Below are positions 26,075 through 35,164 of a DNA stretch of 64,000 nt, piece after piece (position 1 is the stretch's first letter; each line of letters begins with the position of its first letter). A program made the position numbers and the translations under genes. The stretch covers positions 1 to 64,000 of the forward strand of contig JAHBSS010000003.1 of NCBI GenBank assembly GCA_019639015.1, read 5' to 3'. The stretch comes from Cryobacterium sp. (lineage in GTDB: Bacteria; Actinomycetota; Actinomycetes; Actinomycetales; Microbacteriaceae). The notes beneath the pieces are model-generated. The model saw only the letters and a list, made by a program, of their open reading frames with translations. It was not told the origin of the DNA and searched no databases.

Positions 26075-26689
26075 TCAATTGCGCTCCCAAAGTTCGTGCC
26101 ATTGGACTCCGAATCCAAGCAGTAATTCGCGCAAAGCAGCCAGCGACAAACCAACTACAGTATGCGGGTCCCCTTCAACAGATTTCACAAAAGGGCCTCC
26201 AAGCGAGTCGATCGTGAATGCCCCGGCGACCTCCAGTGGTTCGCCGGTCGCAATGTATGCCTCAATCTCATCGTCGGTCGGGTGAGCAAACTCAACGAGA
26301 GCGCTCGAAACACGTCCGTTGGATGTCGCCGCGGCACCTCTGTTATCTATGACCCAATGCCCTGTGTGCAGGGTTCCTGTTCGCCCTCGTTGGAGCGCCC
26401 AACGTGAGCGTGCAACTTCCGGCTCGTGGGGTTTGCCATAAATTACCCCGTCAAGTTCAAACACGGAATCGCAACCGAGAATGAATCCGCTCAACTCAGT
26501 GTTAGCGGCAGCGACCGCCTCGGCTTTGAGTCTGGCTAGAAGTAACACTGTATCTGCGGGTGAGAGCGGCCCGGCCTGAAGTAGTGCGGCATCCTCGTCC
26601 ACTTGCGAAGGCACCACAATGGGTTCAACCCCCGCGGCCCTGAGCGTTTTGAGCCTCGCGGGAGAGGTCGACGCAAGATAAAGCCGCAT
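26075..26689 (-). CDS. maf: Maf-like nucleoside triphosphate pyrophosphatase
   Basis: A 204-residue house-cleaning enzyme hydrolysing modified or non-canonical nucleotides. N-terminal signature LYLASTSPARLKTLRAAGVEP with the conserved S-x-R-R/L triplet, the FILGCDSVFELDGVIYGKP strand with the catalytic aspartate, and SLGGPFVKSVEGDPHTVVGL near the C-terminus. AGGAG lies 6 bases before the ATG. Its place between accA and accE is conserved in Actinobacteria. The 85 bases downstream contain a weak hairpin (AAACAC/GTGTTT) followed by T-rich sequence on the minus strand, possibly a terminator. Confidence 0.93.
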   Translation of the reverse strand: MRLYLASTSPARLKTLRAAGVEPIVVPSQVDEDAALLQAGPLSPADTVLLLARLKAEAVAAANTELSGFILGCDSVFELDGVIYGKPHEPEVARSRWALQRGRTGTLHTGHWVIDNRGAAATSNGRVSSALVEFAHPTDDEIEAYIATGEPLEVAGAFTIDSLGGPFVKSVEGDPHTVVGLSLAALRELLLGFGVQWHELWERN

Positions 26690-26697
26690 TGCACTCC

Positions 26698-26703
26698 TAA
26701 GCT
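26698..26703 (+). promoter_or_regulatory. -10 box for a leaderless transcript
   Basis: TAAGCT ends exactly 6 bases before the GTG at 26710, placing the expected transcription start on the start codon. No ribosome-binding site is present. Confidence 0.55.
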
Positions 26704-26709
26704 AAATCC

Positions 26710-27912
26710 GTGACTGCCGAAACAACAAAGCTAGTCGAATTGGAGATTTCCAACGTAGCGCACGGCGGAGTCATGGTTGCAAGGCACGAGGGCCGAGTCG
26801 TGTTCGTTCCCGATGTCATTCCAGGCGAACGTGTTCTGGCCGAGGTGACGGATGATTCCAAGTCCAGTTTTTGGCGAGCCGAAGCTGTGAAAATTTTGGA
26901 ACCCTCAATCCATCGTCGAGAGCATATTTGGCATGAAGCTTCCATTTCACGCTCCGTTGGAGAACGCGCCGGCGGTGCAGAGTTCGGTCACATTGATCTT
27001 GCGTTTCAACGAGAACTAAAGTCGCGAGTACTTCAGGATGCCCTAGCGCGGTTCGCAAAGATCGACCAACAAGTAGACGTGCAGGGTTTGCCGGGCGATT
27101 CGGGTATTCATTGGAGAACCCGCGTCAAATTGCATGTCGATGCAAAGGGTCGCATTGGTCCGTATGCAGCAAGAACACATGAGGTAGTCCCGGTAACATC
27201 GCTGCCGCTTGCGACCGTGGGAATCGCTGAACTCATTGATTTCGACCGAAAATACGCTGGTCGCTCGATCAGTCTTGTGGACCCTTCATTCGGGGAGCCG
27301 TTTATAGTCTCAGATCCTCTAATGGGGATCTCGGAATTGGTTGACGGGATGCGGTTTCACTTGGCGGCATCTAGCTTCTGGCAAGTGCATCGCGAAGCGG
27401 CGAGTGCAATTAGCCAAGCAACGATCGCAATGGTTGACCGGCAGTTTTTCGATCCAAAGGCGCATAACCTCGATCTTTATGGCGGAGCTGGGCTGCTCGC
27501 CGCGAGCGTGCTGTCGAAAATAGACTTAAACGCTCGAATTGAAAGTGTTGAATATGACCGGGTTTCTAGCGGTTTCGCCACTCGGAACCTCGAACGGTTT
27601 CATCGAGCCTCAGCAATACGGGACGACGTTGAACATTACTTGCAGGGACTGAGTTTGAGTGGAAAGGATTTGGCCGGCGCGACAGTCGTGCTCGATCCTC
27701 CGCGTAAAGGTGCGGGCGAGAGCGTAATGAGGCTACTGGCGGATCTAAACCCGGCGCAAATTATTTACGTTGCGTGCGATCCGATTGCGCTTGCAAGGGA
27801 TCTAGGGCTAATAAATCAGGCGGGCTTTGCTCTAAAGGAGCTTGTCGCGCTCGATCTGTTTCCGAATACTCATCATTTCGAAGTTATCGCTAGATTAGAG
27901 CCGCAACGCTAG
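26710..27912 (+). CDS. TRAM-domain RNA uracil-C5 methyltransferase (TrmA/RumA family)
   Basis: A 400-residue SAM-dependent enzyme. An N-terminal TRAM domain (VELEISNVAHGGVMVARHEGRVVFV...GERVLAEV) precedes the Rossmann methyltransferase domain: LDLYGGAGLLAASVL (SAM loop), VVLDPPRKGAGESV and the nucleophilic cysteine in YVACDPIALARDL. RumA-type iron-sulfur cysteines (CxxxxxCxxC) are not seen in the first 100 residues, as is common in actinobacterial members. It probably methylates a uridine of rRNA or tRNA. GTG start, leaderless by the upstream box. Convergent with the DUF2207 gene. Confidence 0.9.
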   Translation: MTAETTKLVELEISNVAHGGVMVARHEGRVVFVPDVIPGERVLAEVTDDSKSSFWRAEAVKILEPSIHRREHIWHEASISRSVGERAGGAEFGHIDLAFQRELKSRVLQDALARFAKIDQQVDVQGLPGDSGIHWRTRVKLHVDAKGRIGPYAARTHEVVPVTSLPLATVGIAELIDFDRKYAGRSISLVDPSFGEPFIVSDPLMGISELVDGMRFHLAASSFWQVHREAASAISQATIAMVDRQFFDPKAHNLDLYGGAGLLAASVLSKIDLNARIESVEYDRVSSGFATRNLERFHRASAIRDDVEHYLQGLSLSGKDLAGATVVLDPPRKGAGESVMRLLADLNPAQIIYVACDPIALARDLGLINQAGFALKELVALDLFPNTHHFEVIARLEPQR

Positions 27913-27937
27913 TCGCAACGCTAGCTGCAACGCTAAC
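27902..27937 (+). repeat. 12-bp tandem repeat carrying three in-frame stops
   Basis: Three units CGCAACGCTAGT, CGCAACGCTAGC and TGCAACGCTAAC follow each other. The methyltransferase stop TAG lies in the first unit; because the period is 12, the second and third units supply further stops in the same frame. Confidence 0.8.
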
Positions 27938-27962
27938 CAAACTTGAAGCACCGAGCCGGAGG

Positions 27963-29864
27963 TTACCAGCTTCCGCCACCACCGCCTCCGCCACCTCCGC
28001 CTCCGCCTCCACCACTGCCCCCACTCGAGCCAGGGGTGGAAGAGAACGAAGTAGTGGCCATACTGCTGAATGAATTCACAGCCGAACCAATTGAGGCCAG
28101 AGATGATATCCCGCCGGAGACCATGCCCGCTTGGAATCCTGAACTACCGACATACCAATCGGTGTCTGGCTGGATGTTGTGCTCGGCAAATAGTTTCGCA
28201 AACACTTTGGACCAGCGATCGGCTTCACCAAACACCATCGCCCATGGAAGGTAGCGAGCGAAAATATCCTCGGCTTCTTCGAACCGAATTTGGTCGGCCT
28301 CAGCAGTCGAGATGTAAAGTTTGAATCCTTCCAGTTGCAAGAACACAGCGTGGCCCAGCGCGGACCGTCGAATCAATTTATGCGCTTGCATCGCAGTTGC
28401 TACCAATCCAACATCAAGCCCAATTATCGGAATCAAGATTGGTAGAGCCAGTGAGGATGCCAATACAAAACCAAGCACACCAAGCATGAATCCCCAAGTC
28501 ACGACTGTATTTGCGCTCTTTAGCTTGTCTCGGAAATAACCCTGGTGTTCCATCCAAGTGTCGAGAGCTTTTTGGATCGCTTTCATGTCGCTTGCGAACG
28601 TGTTGGTTAGTTCAGAGAGTTTTATGTCGTTGTCGCCATACGAGAACAGCTTGCTCATCATCAACTGTTCGTGTGCCATTAGAGGCTTAAGCGTGATTCC
28701 CCTGTTTGCTGCACCCGCTTGCTTCTTTTCGAATCGCTCAGGAGTCCTGACAAGCCGGTAGTCTTTGGCCTTGTTTTTGTTACCGCCTTCGATCTCGTCG
28801 ATCCTCAAATAGCCGCGCACAGCCAGATCAACAAGGGTTGCAACGGTGTCGGAGTTGGTTCGCTTTTTCTTTAGGATCGTGGTCGCAGCTCCGACCGGGA
28901 GGTCGTCTGGAGGTTGGAATCTTACGACTACGGGTTCGGATTCGTTGACATCCACAATCTGGGCAGTCTTCGTATCCGTCGGGATTTCTCCCGGTGTGAC
29001 CCCAGCAAATTTCTGATCGCGTCTGGCGAATTTTGCATAGCCGAGCAATCCCAGAGGAGGGCCAAACAAGAGGACGAGTCCTGTGCCCCAATTCCACGGA
29101 CTGAAGAACGGATTTGGTCCATCATTTGATCCAGTGACGATTGGCACATAGTCGTAAGGAAGGCTTGGTTCCAGTATTGGAGCAACGTTGCTGAAGGTGC
29201 CCGCGTTCCAGCTCACCCGAACCGTAAGCCCTTGACGAGTGAGCAGTGTGTCCTGTTTGAACTCCGCCGTATTGCCTGAAGTTGCGCTGGAATCGCACGG
29301 ATCCATGGTGCCGTCAAACCCTGCGTAGCAAACCGCCGCCGAGACTGCACTTGGTCCGGTAACAGTTACCTTTGTGTTCTCGATGAACGGGTCCCAGTAG
29401 CTTCCGGTTGCGTTCCAGTAGAACTCATCGACTTTGGTGCCGTCGTCCTTGGTGTAACTATTTATTGCGCCAAGGATGTCGTACTTGATGACGTAGGTTT
29501 GCGTGCCCGAAACATTGGCATTCTTGTTACCGATTCGGATTTGAAGGGCGTTCCCGAGTGTTTGGGTGTTCAGGGCGCTCGCACCAGTTGGGCTTGAAGT
29601 CTTGACGTTCTCGATCTTGTAGACCCGATCAAGGTCTGGTTGGTCTGTCTGGAAGCGGGATGCTAAAAACCGGTCGATCCCGTGGCGGTCCTCTGATCCA
29701 CCAAAGTCGTACTTGATTGTTTCCGTGACGTGGACGGTGCCGTTTGCGTCGATCTTGTATTGAATGTCAAAACCTTCAATAGTCTCGGGTCCGCTACTGC
29801 AACCGGTGAGGAACAACAAGCCAATGAACCCTATTGCGACAAGTTTCATCACCCGTGAAATCAT
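27963..29864 (-). CDS. DUF2207 membrane lipoprotein
   Basis: A 633-residue protein. A lipobox (LLFLTGCSS, Cys about 22) indicates a diacylglyceryl-modified N-terminus. The extracytoplasmic DUF2207 domain (residues 30-245; VHVTETIKYDFGGSEDRHGIDR) is followed by a membrane helix near 270, a cytoplasmic domain, two adjacent membrane segments near 460-500, and a tail ending in a run of glycines and SW. Glycine-rich tails are usual in this family, whose function is unknown (envelope association only). TAGAGT stands exactly 6 bases before the ATG, consistent with leaderless mRNA. Possible link to the two-component operon that diverges from it. Confidence 0.85.
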   Translation of the reverse strand: MISRVMKLVAIGFIGLLFLTGCSSGPETIEGFDIQYKIDANGTVHVTETIKYDFGGSEDRHGIDRFLASRFQTDQPDLDRVYKIENVKTSSPTGASALNTQTLGNALQIRIGNKNANVSGTQTYVIKYDILGAINSYTKDDGTKVDEFYWNATGSYWDPFIENTKVTVTGPSAVSAAVCYAGFDGTMDPCDSSATSGNTAEFKQDTLLTRQGLTVRVSWNAGTFSNVAPILEPSLPYDYVPIVTGSNDGPNPFFSPWNWGTGLVLLFGPPLGLLGYAKFARRDQKFAGVTPGEIPTDTKTAQIVDVNESEPVVVRFQPPDDLPVGAATTILKKKRTNSDTVATLVDLAVRGYLRIDEIEGGNKNKAKDYRLVRTPERFEKKQAGAANRGITLKPLMAHEQLMMSKLFSYGDNDIKLSELTNTFASDMKAIQKALDTWMEHQGYFRDKLKSANTVVTWGFMLGVLGFVLASSLALPILIPIIGLDVGLVATAMQAHKLIRRSALGHAVFLQLEGFKLYISTAEADQIRFEEAEDIFARYLPWAMVFGEADRWSKVFAKLFAEHNIQPDTDWYVGSSGFQAGMVSGGISSLASIGSAVNSFSSMATTSFSSTPGSSGGSGGGGGGGGGGGGGGSW

Positions 29865-29870
29865 GTGCCG

Positions 29871-29876
29871 ACTCTA
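29871..29876 (-). promoter_or_regulatory. -10 box for leaderless DUF2207 transcript
   Basis: On the minus strand TAGAGT ends 6 bases before the ATG at 29864; no ribosome-binding site is visible. Confidence 0.55.
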
Positions 29877-29953
29877 CCCGTTACAAGTAAGTCAAAGCAT
29901 TACGCTTGGGAGAAGTAGCTTTGATTGACTAATCGATATAGGACTTTACGATC

Positions 29954-30649
29954 ATGAGCACTGACTTGAAGAGGGCATCTGCCACTAGGCATCGCGTCAG
30001 GGTCGGCGTGATTGACGACCATGAGGCCGTGCGATTGGGTTTGAAATCGGCTGCAATCGACAGTGGATTCGAGTTCACAGTTGCTTCCGCAACTGTACCG
30101 GAGTTCCTCGCCGAGCTTGGGGGCGCAGAGTGTGAAGTTGTTGTTCTTGATCTCTCACTCGGGGATGGGTCAACTGTTACCCAGAATGTAAAGGCATTAC
30201 AGACGGCGGGCTTGGCGGTGTTGGTTCACAGCATCGCAGACCGGGTGGCTTTGGTTAGGGAAGCACTAGCGGCTGGTGCCGCGGGAGTTATTCCCAAATC
30301 GTCGGCAACTCGAACAGTCATGTCGGCAATTGAGACGGTCGCGCGTGGAGAAGTTCTAAACAATCTTGAATGGGCGAGCGCGATCGATGCAGACGGTGAG
30401 TTTGCGCGAGCTCAACTTGGCCGGCGCGAGCGTGAGATTCTTCATCTTTATGCTTCCGGGCTTCCGCTGAAATCTGCTGCAGAGAAACTCGGGATCGGGT
30501 TCGCTACAGCTAGAGAGTATTTGGACCGAATTCGCACGAAGTATGTCGAGCTTGGGAGACCAGCGCCAACAAAAGTCGACTTGCTGCGTCGAGCAGTAGA
30601 GGATGGGATCCTTCCCGGAATCGACGCGGATGTCCTCGACGAGCAGTGA
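29954..30649 (+). CDS. NarL/LuxR-family response regulator
   Basis: A 231-residue two-component regulator. The receiver domain has the acidic pair D21-D22, the phospho-acceptor D66 in VVVLDLSLGD, and a lysine in VIPKSSATRT. The C-terminal LuxR-type helix-turn-helix starts at LGRREREILHLYASGLPLKSAAEKLGIGFATAREYLDRIRTKY. It overlaps the kinase gene, forming a response regulator - kinase - kinase-like operon. Its targets are unknown; the divergent DUF2207 gene is a candidate. Confidence 0.93.
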   Translation: MSTDLKRASATRHRVRVGVIDDHEAVRLGLKSAAIDSGFEFTVASATVPEFLAELGGAECEVVVLDLSLGDGSTVTQNVKALQTAGLAVLVHSIADRVALVREALAAGAAGVIPKSSATRTVMSAIETVARGEVLNNLEWASAIDADGEFARAQLGRREREILHLYASGLPLKSAAEKLGIGFATAREYLDRIRTKYVELGRPAPTKVDLLRRAVEDGILPGIDADVLDEQ

Positions 30650-31844
30650 GAGGTTTGCAACTCGTCAACCTCGTCCGATCAGTAGCGCTCGGATGGAGAC
30701 TGTAACTTCGAGATCGGTTGCATTCTTTGGACTGTTATTCGGGGCCCAGACCTTGCCGGTCATGCTCAGTCAGGAATCGCAGCTAAAACCGAACTGGTTT
30801 TGGTTGTTTGCAGTTGCGGTTTACGGCAGTTTGCTACTTTGTCTGCTCAGTTCCATCATTCGCAAATTTGTTCGCACAACGTATCTGTTGGTTTCTCTAA
30901 CATGGTTGGCTTCGATGGCAACTTGGCCCTTGGCTGTAGTTGACCCGAGCTCCGTGGCGACAACCAGGCCGTGGTTGTGGTTTCTTTGCACCGTCGCAAC
31001 AGCCACCGCAGCCGTAGCGTTGCCCATTTGGCCAGCAATCGGGTTTCTGATTTTGGCTCCACTTGTTTACGGTCTAGTCCGATTGACACCTTCGGCCGGT
31101 CAAGCGGGAGTCGGGCTTTCTTTACTGGATACCGTTTATGCGGTTTTGCTCGGTGGTGCCGTGCTTTTGATCCTTACGCTATTGCGAGATGCGGCGGCCT
31201 CGGTGGATGCAGCACAAGCCATGGCGCTTAGCCGTTACGGCGAAGCGGTGAGACATCACGCAACCGAAGTCGAGAGAATTCAAGTCGATTCAATCGTGCA
31301 CGACAGCGTGCTCTCGACCCTGATATCAATTGCTCGCGCGGAAACTCCCGAGGCAAGGATGCTTGCGTCAAAAATGGCAAGCCAAGCGATCACGCAATTG
31401 GAGGGGGCGGCGGCATCCTCAAACGACGATGACACTTCGGTTAGCTTGAGCCAGTTGGTCGACAGACTCGAATCAACTTCCGCTTCGCTTTCGGGTTCGT
31501 TCCTATTTGATGCCACCAGAATCGGGATCGGATCGCTACAAATTTCGGTCGCCGAAAGCATTTACTCGGCTTCCGTGCAAGCAATGGTGAACAGTCTTCA
31601 GCACGCTGGGAAAGCAACTCGAAGAATCGAGGTGCGCGGAATTGGCAATTCTGGAATCGAAGTCAAAATCTCCGATGACGGCCGCGGATTTGACCCGAAA
31701 GCGGTACCTGCCGAGAGGCTCGGGCTGCGAGTTTCGATCATCGAAAGGGTGAAGGCTGCAGGTGGTCAGGTAACACTCAAGACAAAACCCTTCGAAGGAA
31801 CAATGGTGCTGATTCGCTGGCCCGCAAAAAAGGCAGATCAATAG
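30630..31844 (+). CDS. Sensor histidine kinase
   Basis: About 404 residues. Five to six membrane helices fill residues 20-190, with no large external sensor domain. The phospho-acceptor histidine is in the HisKA_3-like SIVHDSVLSTLISIA. The ATPase domain has its N-box in QAMVNSLQHAGKATRR, a G1 box DDGRGFDPKAVP and a G2-like RLGLRVSIIERVKAAGG. The start could be the ATG at 30630 (20-base overlap with the response regulator) or that at 30693. The stop shares one base with the GTG of the next gene. Confidence 0.9.
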   Translation: MSSTSSERFATRQPRPISSARMETVTSRSVAFFGLLFGAQTLPVMLSQESQLKPNWFWLFAVAVYGSLLLCLLSSIIRKFVRTTYLLVSLTWLASMATWPLAVVDPSSVATTRPWLWFLCTVATATAAVALPIWPAIGFLILAPLVYGLVRLTPSAGQAGVGLSLLDTVYAVLLGGAVLLILTLLRDAAASVDAAQAMALSRYGEAVRHHATEVERIQVDSIVHDSVLSTLISIARAETPEARMLASKMASQAITQLEGAAASSNDDDTSVSLSQLVDRLESTSASLSGSFLFDATRIGIGSLQISVAESIYSASVQAMVNSLQHAGKATRRIEVRGIGNSGIEVKISDDGRGFDPKAVPAERLGLRVSIIERVKAAGGQVTLKTKPFEGTMVLIRWPAKKADQ

Positions 31845-32860
31845 TGATTTCGCTCAAGCGTTACATCATTGTTTCCTTGGCCGCCGTGTTCTCGGCGTAC
31901 CAGTTGCTTCTTGCCGCGTTCTCAATCAACGTTCCGGTAGATCCTGTGCCATATGTCATCGCGATGGTCCTGTATGCGTTGGCCACGATTGTGAGTCTTT
32001 GGCCATCCAAGAAAGTGAAGATGCCAATTTGGATGGCTAGCGTGAACCTGGGAGTGAGCATTGTCATCCCACCGCTCGTGAGCGCGCAATTGGATGTAAA
32101 CGGGTCCGTAGGTTCGGACTATTCGACTTGGTATTCAGCAGCGATCGGAACGCTCATGGTGATTACCTCGACCCGTCGTCGCCACTTGTTTGCGTGGCTT
32201 GGGGTCGCATTTCTGGCAGTGCACACCGTAATCTGGGCCGGACCGGGAGCGCTCGGTACCCTTGGCGTGATCGGGAGCATTGACTGGGTCGCAGTTTCGC
32301 ACATCCTTTCTTGGTCGTTGCTTCGAATCGGCAAGAGTGCTGAACAATTTGTTGAAGCGGAACGCGAGGCGACCGCTTGGCAAGCAGCTCAAGAAGCTCA
32401 CTTGACCGAACGTCAGGTTCGATTGAAGAAGACAATTCAGATGGCGTTGCCTTTCCTAAAGAGCGTTGCCTCTCAAGGTGAGAAGTTAGATGAACATTCC
32501 CGACAGGAGGCTATATACCTTGAAGCTGCCGTGAGAGACGAGATCCGGGGGCGAAAGCTTCTAAGCGAGCAAGTACGCAAAGTTGTCATGCGATTGAGGC
32601 GCAGTGGGGTTGTTGTGAGCCTGCTTGACGAAGGGGGATTGGACGAGATCGACAACGACAACCTCGCTCGGATTCACGGTGAACTCGCTTCGGTCGTCTC
32701 GAAGGTTAAAGTCGATCGGCTCGTCGTTCGCACTGGAACCGAAGAGTCGGACGTGGCAGTTACCGTTGTCGGTCTGAACTTTGCGGACGGCGGGGATGCT
32801 AGTGCTTTGGGGCAGGATGATGAAGACCAAGTCGTTCTCTGGAGAGAAATCCCGCGCTAG
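31844..32860 (+). CDS. Membrane protein resembling a histidine kinase without ATPase motifs
   Basis: A 338-residue protein that I cannot assign to a named family. The N-terminal 135 residues contain four to five membrane helices (about 7-28, 36-52, 62-84, 95-110, 113-131). A charged coiled-coil-like region (about 155-245) follows, with LTERQVRLKKTIQMALPFL and EAAVRDEIRGRKLLSEQVRKVV, then a 70-residue C-terminal domain ending in beta-rich sequence. The layout copies a sensor kinase, but no phospho-acceptor histidine motif and no N, G1 or G2 box is visible. It is coupled to the kinase gene by a one-base overlap (TAGTG), so a modulatory partner is likely. GTG start. Confidence 0.78.
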   Translation: MISLKRYIIVSLAAVFSAYQLLLAAFSINVPVDPVPYVIAMVLYALATIVSLWPSKKVKMPIWMASVNLGVSIVIPPLVSAQLDVNGSVGSDYSTWYSAAIGTLMVITSTRRRHLFAWLGVAFLAVHTVIWAGPGALGTLGVIGSIDWVAVSHILSWSLLRIGKSAEQFVEAEREATAWQAAQEAHLTERQVRLKKTIQMALPFLKSVASQGEKLDEHSRQEAIYLEAAVRDEIRGRKLLSEQVRKVVMRLRRSGVVVSLLDEGGLDEIDNDNLARIHGELASVVSKVKVDRLVVRTGTEESDVAVTVVGLNFADGGDASALGQDDEDQVVLWREIPR

Positions 32861-32876
32861 GTCACTATTCAATAGA

Positions 32877-32906
32877 GGAGGGCCGGAATTGCAATTCCGG
32901 CCCTCC
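32877..32906 (+). terminator. Strong terminator hairpin after the signalling operon
   Basis: A perfect 30-base palindrome (two 15-base arms, GGAGGGCCGGAATTG and its complement) starts 16 bases after the stop and is followed by ATAATTTT. Confidence 0.75.
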
Positions 32907-32914
32907 ATAATTTT

Positions 32915-32951
32915 CGGATCAGGGCGATAACCCGAATATCGCCCTGATCCG
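32915..32951. terminator. Second hairpin of a tandem pair
   Basis: Arms CGGATCAGGGCGATA and TATCGCCCTGATCCG (15 bp, exact) enclose a 7-base loop, only 8 bases after the first palindrome. There is no T-tract on the plus strand after it. It may back up the first terminator or stop transcription from the other direction. Confidence 0.6.
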
Positions 32952-32959
32952 CCCCCAAG

Positions 32960-33277
32960 TTACTAACCCGCTTACCCTAGTCGGCTAATAACTGGCGGTG
33001 CCGCTTTGAGCGGAACACCCTGCAATAACCATTCTGGGTGATCAACACAGTACTGGAAAGTCATACGTTTGGGGGACGAAAGGGGTACAAACTTTAACGC
33101 CAAATGCTCAAATCAACCGATATATCAGTGTACAGGTAGCGGAATCTATGTCAAACGGGGTACAAAATGACGGATTCCCGCGTTTAGGCGCGATTTAGTG
33201 AAGGATTGTCGCAAAATACGTCGGGCCCCGCATGAATGTAATTTGCTGAAAAACTTTGCAATTACTCTCGATTGCCT
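32960..33277. other. 318-base non-coding interval, possible structured RNA
   Basis: No open frame of credible length occurs on either strand. It holds two short potential stem-loops near 32996-33040 (CCGCT/AGCGG; ACCC/GGGT), and the 10-mer GGGGTACAAA twice (33082-33091 and 33157-33166), with a further TGTACA between them. It is more A+T-rich than its surroundings. I cannot name a known RNA family. Confidence 0.35.
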
Positions 33278-33294
33278 ACCCCCAAAACGGGGGT
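33278..33294 (-). terminator. Hairpin downstream of accE
   Basis: ACCCCC-AAAAC-GGGGGT forms a 6-bp GC-rich stem three bases after the accE stop codon. It lacks a T-tract on the minus strand, so termination is plausible but not certain. Confidence 0.5.
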
Positions 33295-33297
33295 GAT

Positions 33298-33531
33298 TTA
33301 GTTGAATGACCGCCAAATCGTTAGTCCGGGAAGGATTGGGAATCGAATTGGTCTTTGACTTAGTCGCCAGGCACTTGCAGCTTTTTCTGCAAGTTTGGCT
33401 CTCGTGCCTTCAAGTTCGGCCGACATGCCTTCGATGACGGCAACAACTGCAGCAAGTTCCTCAGCCGTTGGGTTACCAGCGACAACTTGAATCTGCGCGA
33501 CGATCGAGCGATCCGGCTCTTCCGCGTTCAT
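33298..33531 (-). CDS. accE: Acyl-CoA carboxylase epsilon subunit
   Basis: A 77-residue protein with the AccE pattern: an acidic start, QVVAGNPTAEELAAVVAVIEG, a helical middle and a C-terminal segment with W and R residues (SAWRLSQRP). In Actinobacteria this small subunit binds and activates the AccA3-AccD carboxylase holoenzyme. It follows accD by 7 bases and ends the long leftward operon at the hairpin. Confidence 0.9.
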   Translation of the reverse strand: MNAEEPDRSIVAQIQVVAGNPTAEELAAVVAVIEGMSAELEGTRAKLAEKAASAWRLSQRPIRFPILPGLTIWRSFN

Positions 33532-33538
33532 AGCTGGC

Positions 33539-35146
33539 TCATAGTGGAATGTTCCCGTGCTTCTTCGGCGGTAACGAAGCCCGCTTGGTTCGTAGCGCTC
33601 GAAGCGCTTTCACTACTGTGACTCGAGTTGCGGCCGGTTCGATAACGCCGTCTAGTTCCCCGCGCTCCGCTGCAAGGAACGGGCTCGCGACGTTGTAGGT
33701 GTATTCGTTAGCTAATCGCGTACGAACGGCAGCGACATCCTCACCGGCTTCTTCTGCTGCCTTGATTTCGCCGCGGAACAGGATGTTTACAGCGCCTTGC
33801 CCGCCCATGACAGCGATTTCAGCGGTCGGCCATGCGTAGTTTAAGTCCGCGCCGAGTTGCTTTGAGCCCATGACAATGTATGCGCCGCCGTACGCTTTTC
33901 GCGTGATAACCGTGACCAACGGCACGGTTGCTTCCGCGTAGGCGTAAAGCAACTTTGCGCCCCGTCGGATAACGCCGGTCCACTCTTGGTCGGTTCCGGG
34001 TAGATACCCCGGTACGTCAACTAGTGTGAGAATCGGCACCGAGAACGCGTCACAGAAGCGCACGAACCTGCTTGCCTTTTCTCCAGCATCGATGTTCAAT
34101 GTCCCGGCCATCGCATTTGGCTGATTCGCGATTATTCCGACCGAGTGCCCCTCGACCCTTCCGAATCCGACAACAACATTTGGAGCAAACAGCGGTTGCA
34201 CTTCGAGAAAGTCTGAGTTGTCAACGACGTGCTCAATGATTGTCTTGACGTCGTACGGCTGATTGGGTGAATCAGGGATGATCGTGTTAAGTTTTCGATC
34301 CTCGTCGGTGATTTCTAGTTCTGGTTCACTCTCGTAAATGGGTAAATCGGCGAGATTGTTATCAGGCAAGAAACTAAGCAGTGCGCGAGCAAAGTCGAGA
34401 GCATCATCCTCATCGCTTGCGAGGTAATGGGCCACGCCTGAAACCTTGTTGTGGGTCAGGGCACCGCCTAGCTCTTCCATGCCGACGTCCTCACCGGTGA
34501 CGGTCTTGATGACGTCGGGCCCGGTAACGAACATCTGGCTTGTCTTGTCGACCATGATGACGAAGTCAGTAAGTGCCGGTGAGTAAACCGCGCCGCCCGC
34601 TGCTGGGCCCATGATGATCGAAATTTGCGGGATGACTCCAGACGCTTTCGTGTTTAGCCTGAAGATTTCGCCGTATTTGCCGAGCGCGACGACGCCTTCT
34701 TGGATGCGCGCCCCGCCGGAGTCGAGCATCCCGATTATCGGTACCCCGGTCTTGAGAGCGTGCTCCATGACCTTGATGATTTTCTCGCCGGCAACCTCAC
34801 CGAGGCTTCCGCCGAAAATTGTGAAGTCTTGCGCGTAAACCGCGACTTGTCGTCCATGAATCGTGCCGGTACCTGTCACGACTGAGTCGCCGTAAGGGCG
34901 GGACTTTTCCATGCCAAACGCGTGAGTGCGGTGTCGCACAAACTCGTCTAGTTCGACGAATGTTCCGTGATCAAGCAATTGCTCGATCCGCTCTCTAGCG
35001 GTTTTCTTACCGCGCTTGTGTTGCTTCTCTATCGCGGCTTCTCCACTGGCCGTAACAGCTTCGTGGTAGCGACGTTTCAAATCGGCAAGCTTGCCGGCGG
35101 TCGTGTAGAGATCGGATTGGTTGTTCTCGTCGGTCACGCCAGTCAC
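33539..35146 (-). CDS. accD: Acyl-CoA (propionyl/acetyl) carboxylase beta chain
   Basis: A 535-residue carboxyltransferase. It moves the carboxyl group from biotin to acetyl- or propionyl-CoA. Seen: the N-terminal domain [24 protein letters not shown], the oxyanion-forming loop [15 protein letters not shown] and [13 protein letters not shown], and in the C-terminal half [14 protein letters not shown] and [14 protein letters not shown]. The likely use is methylmalonyl-CoA and malonyl-CoA formation; valine breakdown by the operon at 9-16 kb would deliver propionyl-CoA. GTG start at 35146, with another GTG three codons on. Confidence 0.95.
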   Translation of the reverse strand: MTGVTDENNQSDLYTTAGKLADLKRRYHEAVTASGEAAIEKQHKRGKKTARERIEQLLDHGTFVELDEFVRHRTHAFGMEKSRPYGDSVVTGTGTIHGRQVAVYAQDFTIFGGSLGEVAGEKIIKVMEHALKTGVPIIGMLDSGGARIQEGVVALGKYGEIFRLNTKASGVIPQISIIMGPAAGGAVYSPALTDFVIMVDKTSQMFVTGPDVIKTVTGEDVGMEELGGALTHNKVSGVAHYLASDEDDALDFARALLSFLPDNNLADLPIYESEPELEITDEDRKLNTIIPDSPNQPYDVKTIIEHVVDNSDFLEVQPLFAPNVVVGFGRVEGHSVGIIANQPNAMAGTLNIDAGEKASRFVRFCDAFSVPILTLVDVPGYLPGTDQEWTGVIRRGAKLLYAYAEATVPLVTVITRKAYGGAYIVMGSKQLGADLNYAWPTAEIAVMGGQGAVNILFRGEIKAAEEAGEDVAAVRTRLANEYTYNVASPFLAAERGELDGVIEPAATRVTVVKALRALRTKRASLPPKKHGNIPL

Positions 35147-35164
35147 TTTACCGTCCCACGCTTG

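Noticed and set aside
27963..28022. Glycine-rich tail of the DUF2207 protein as an unusual low-complexity expansion
   Set aside because: Glycine-rich ends with a final SW are normal for this family.
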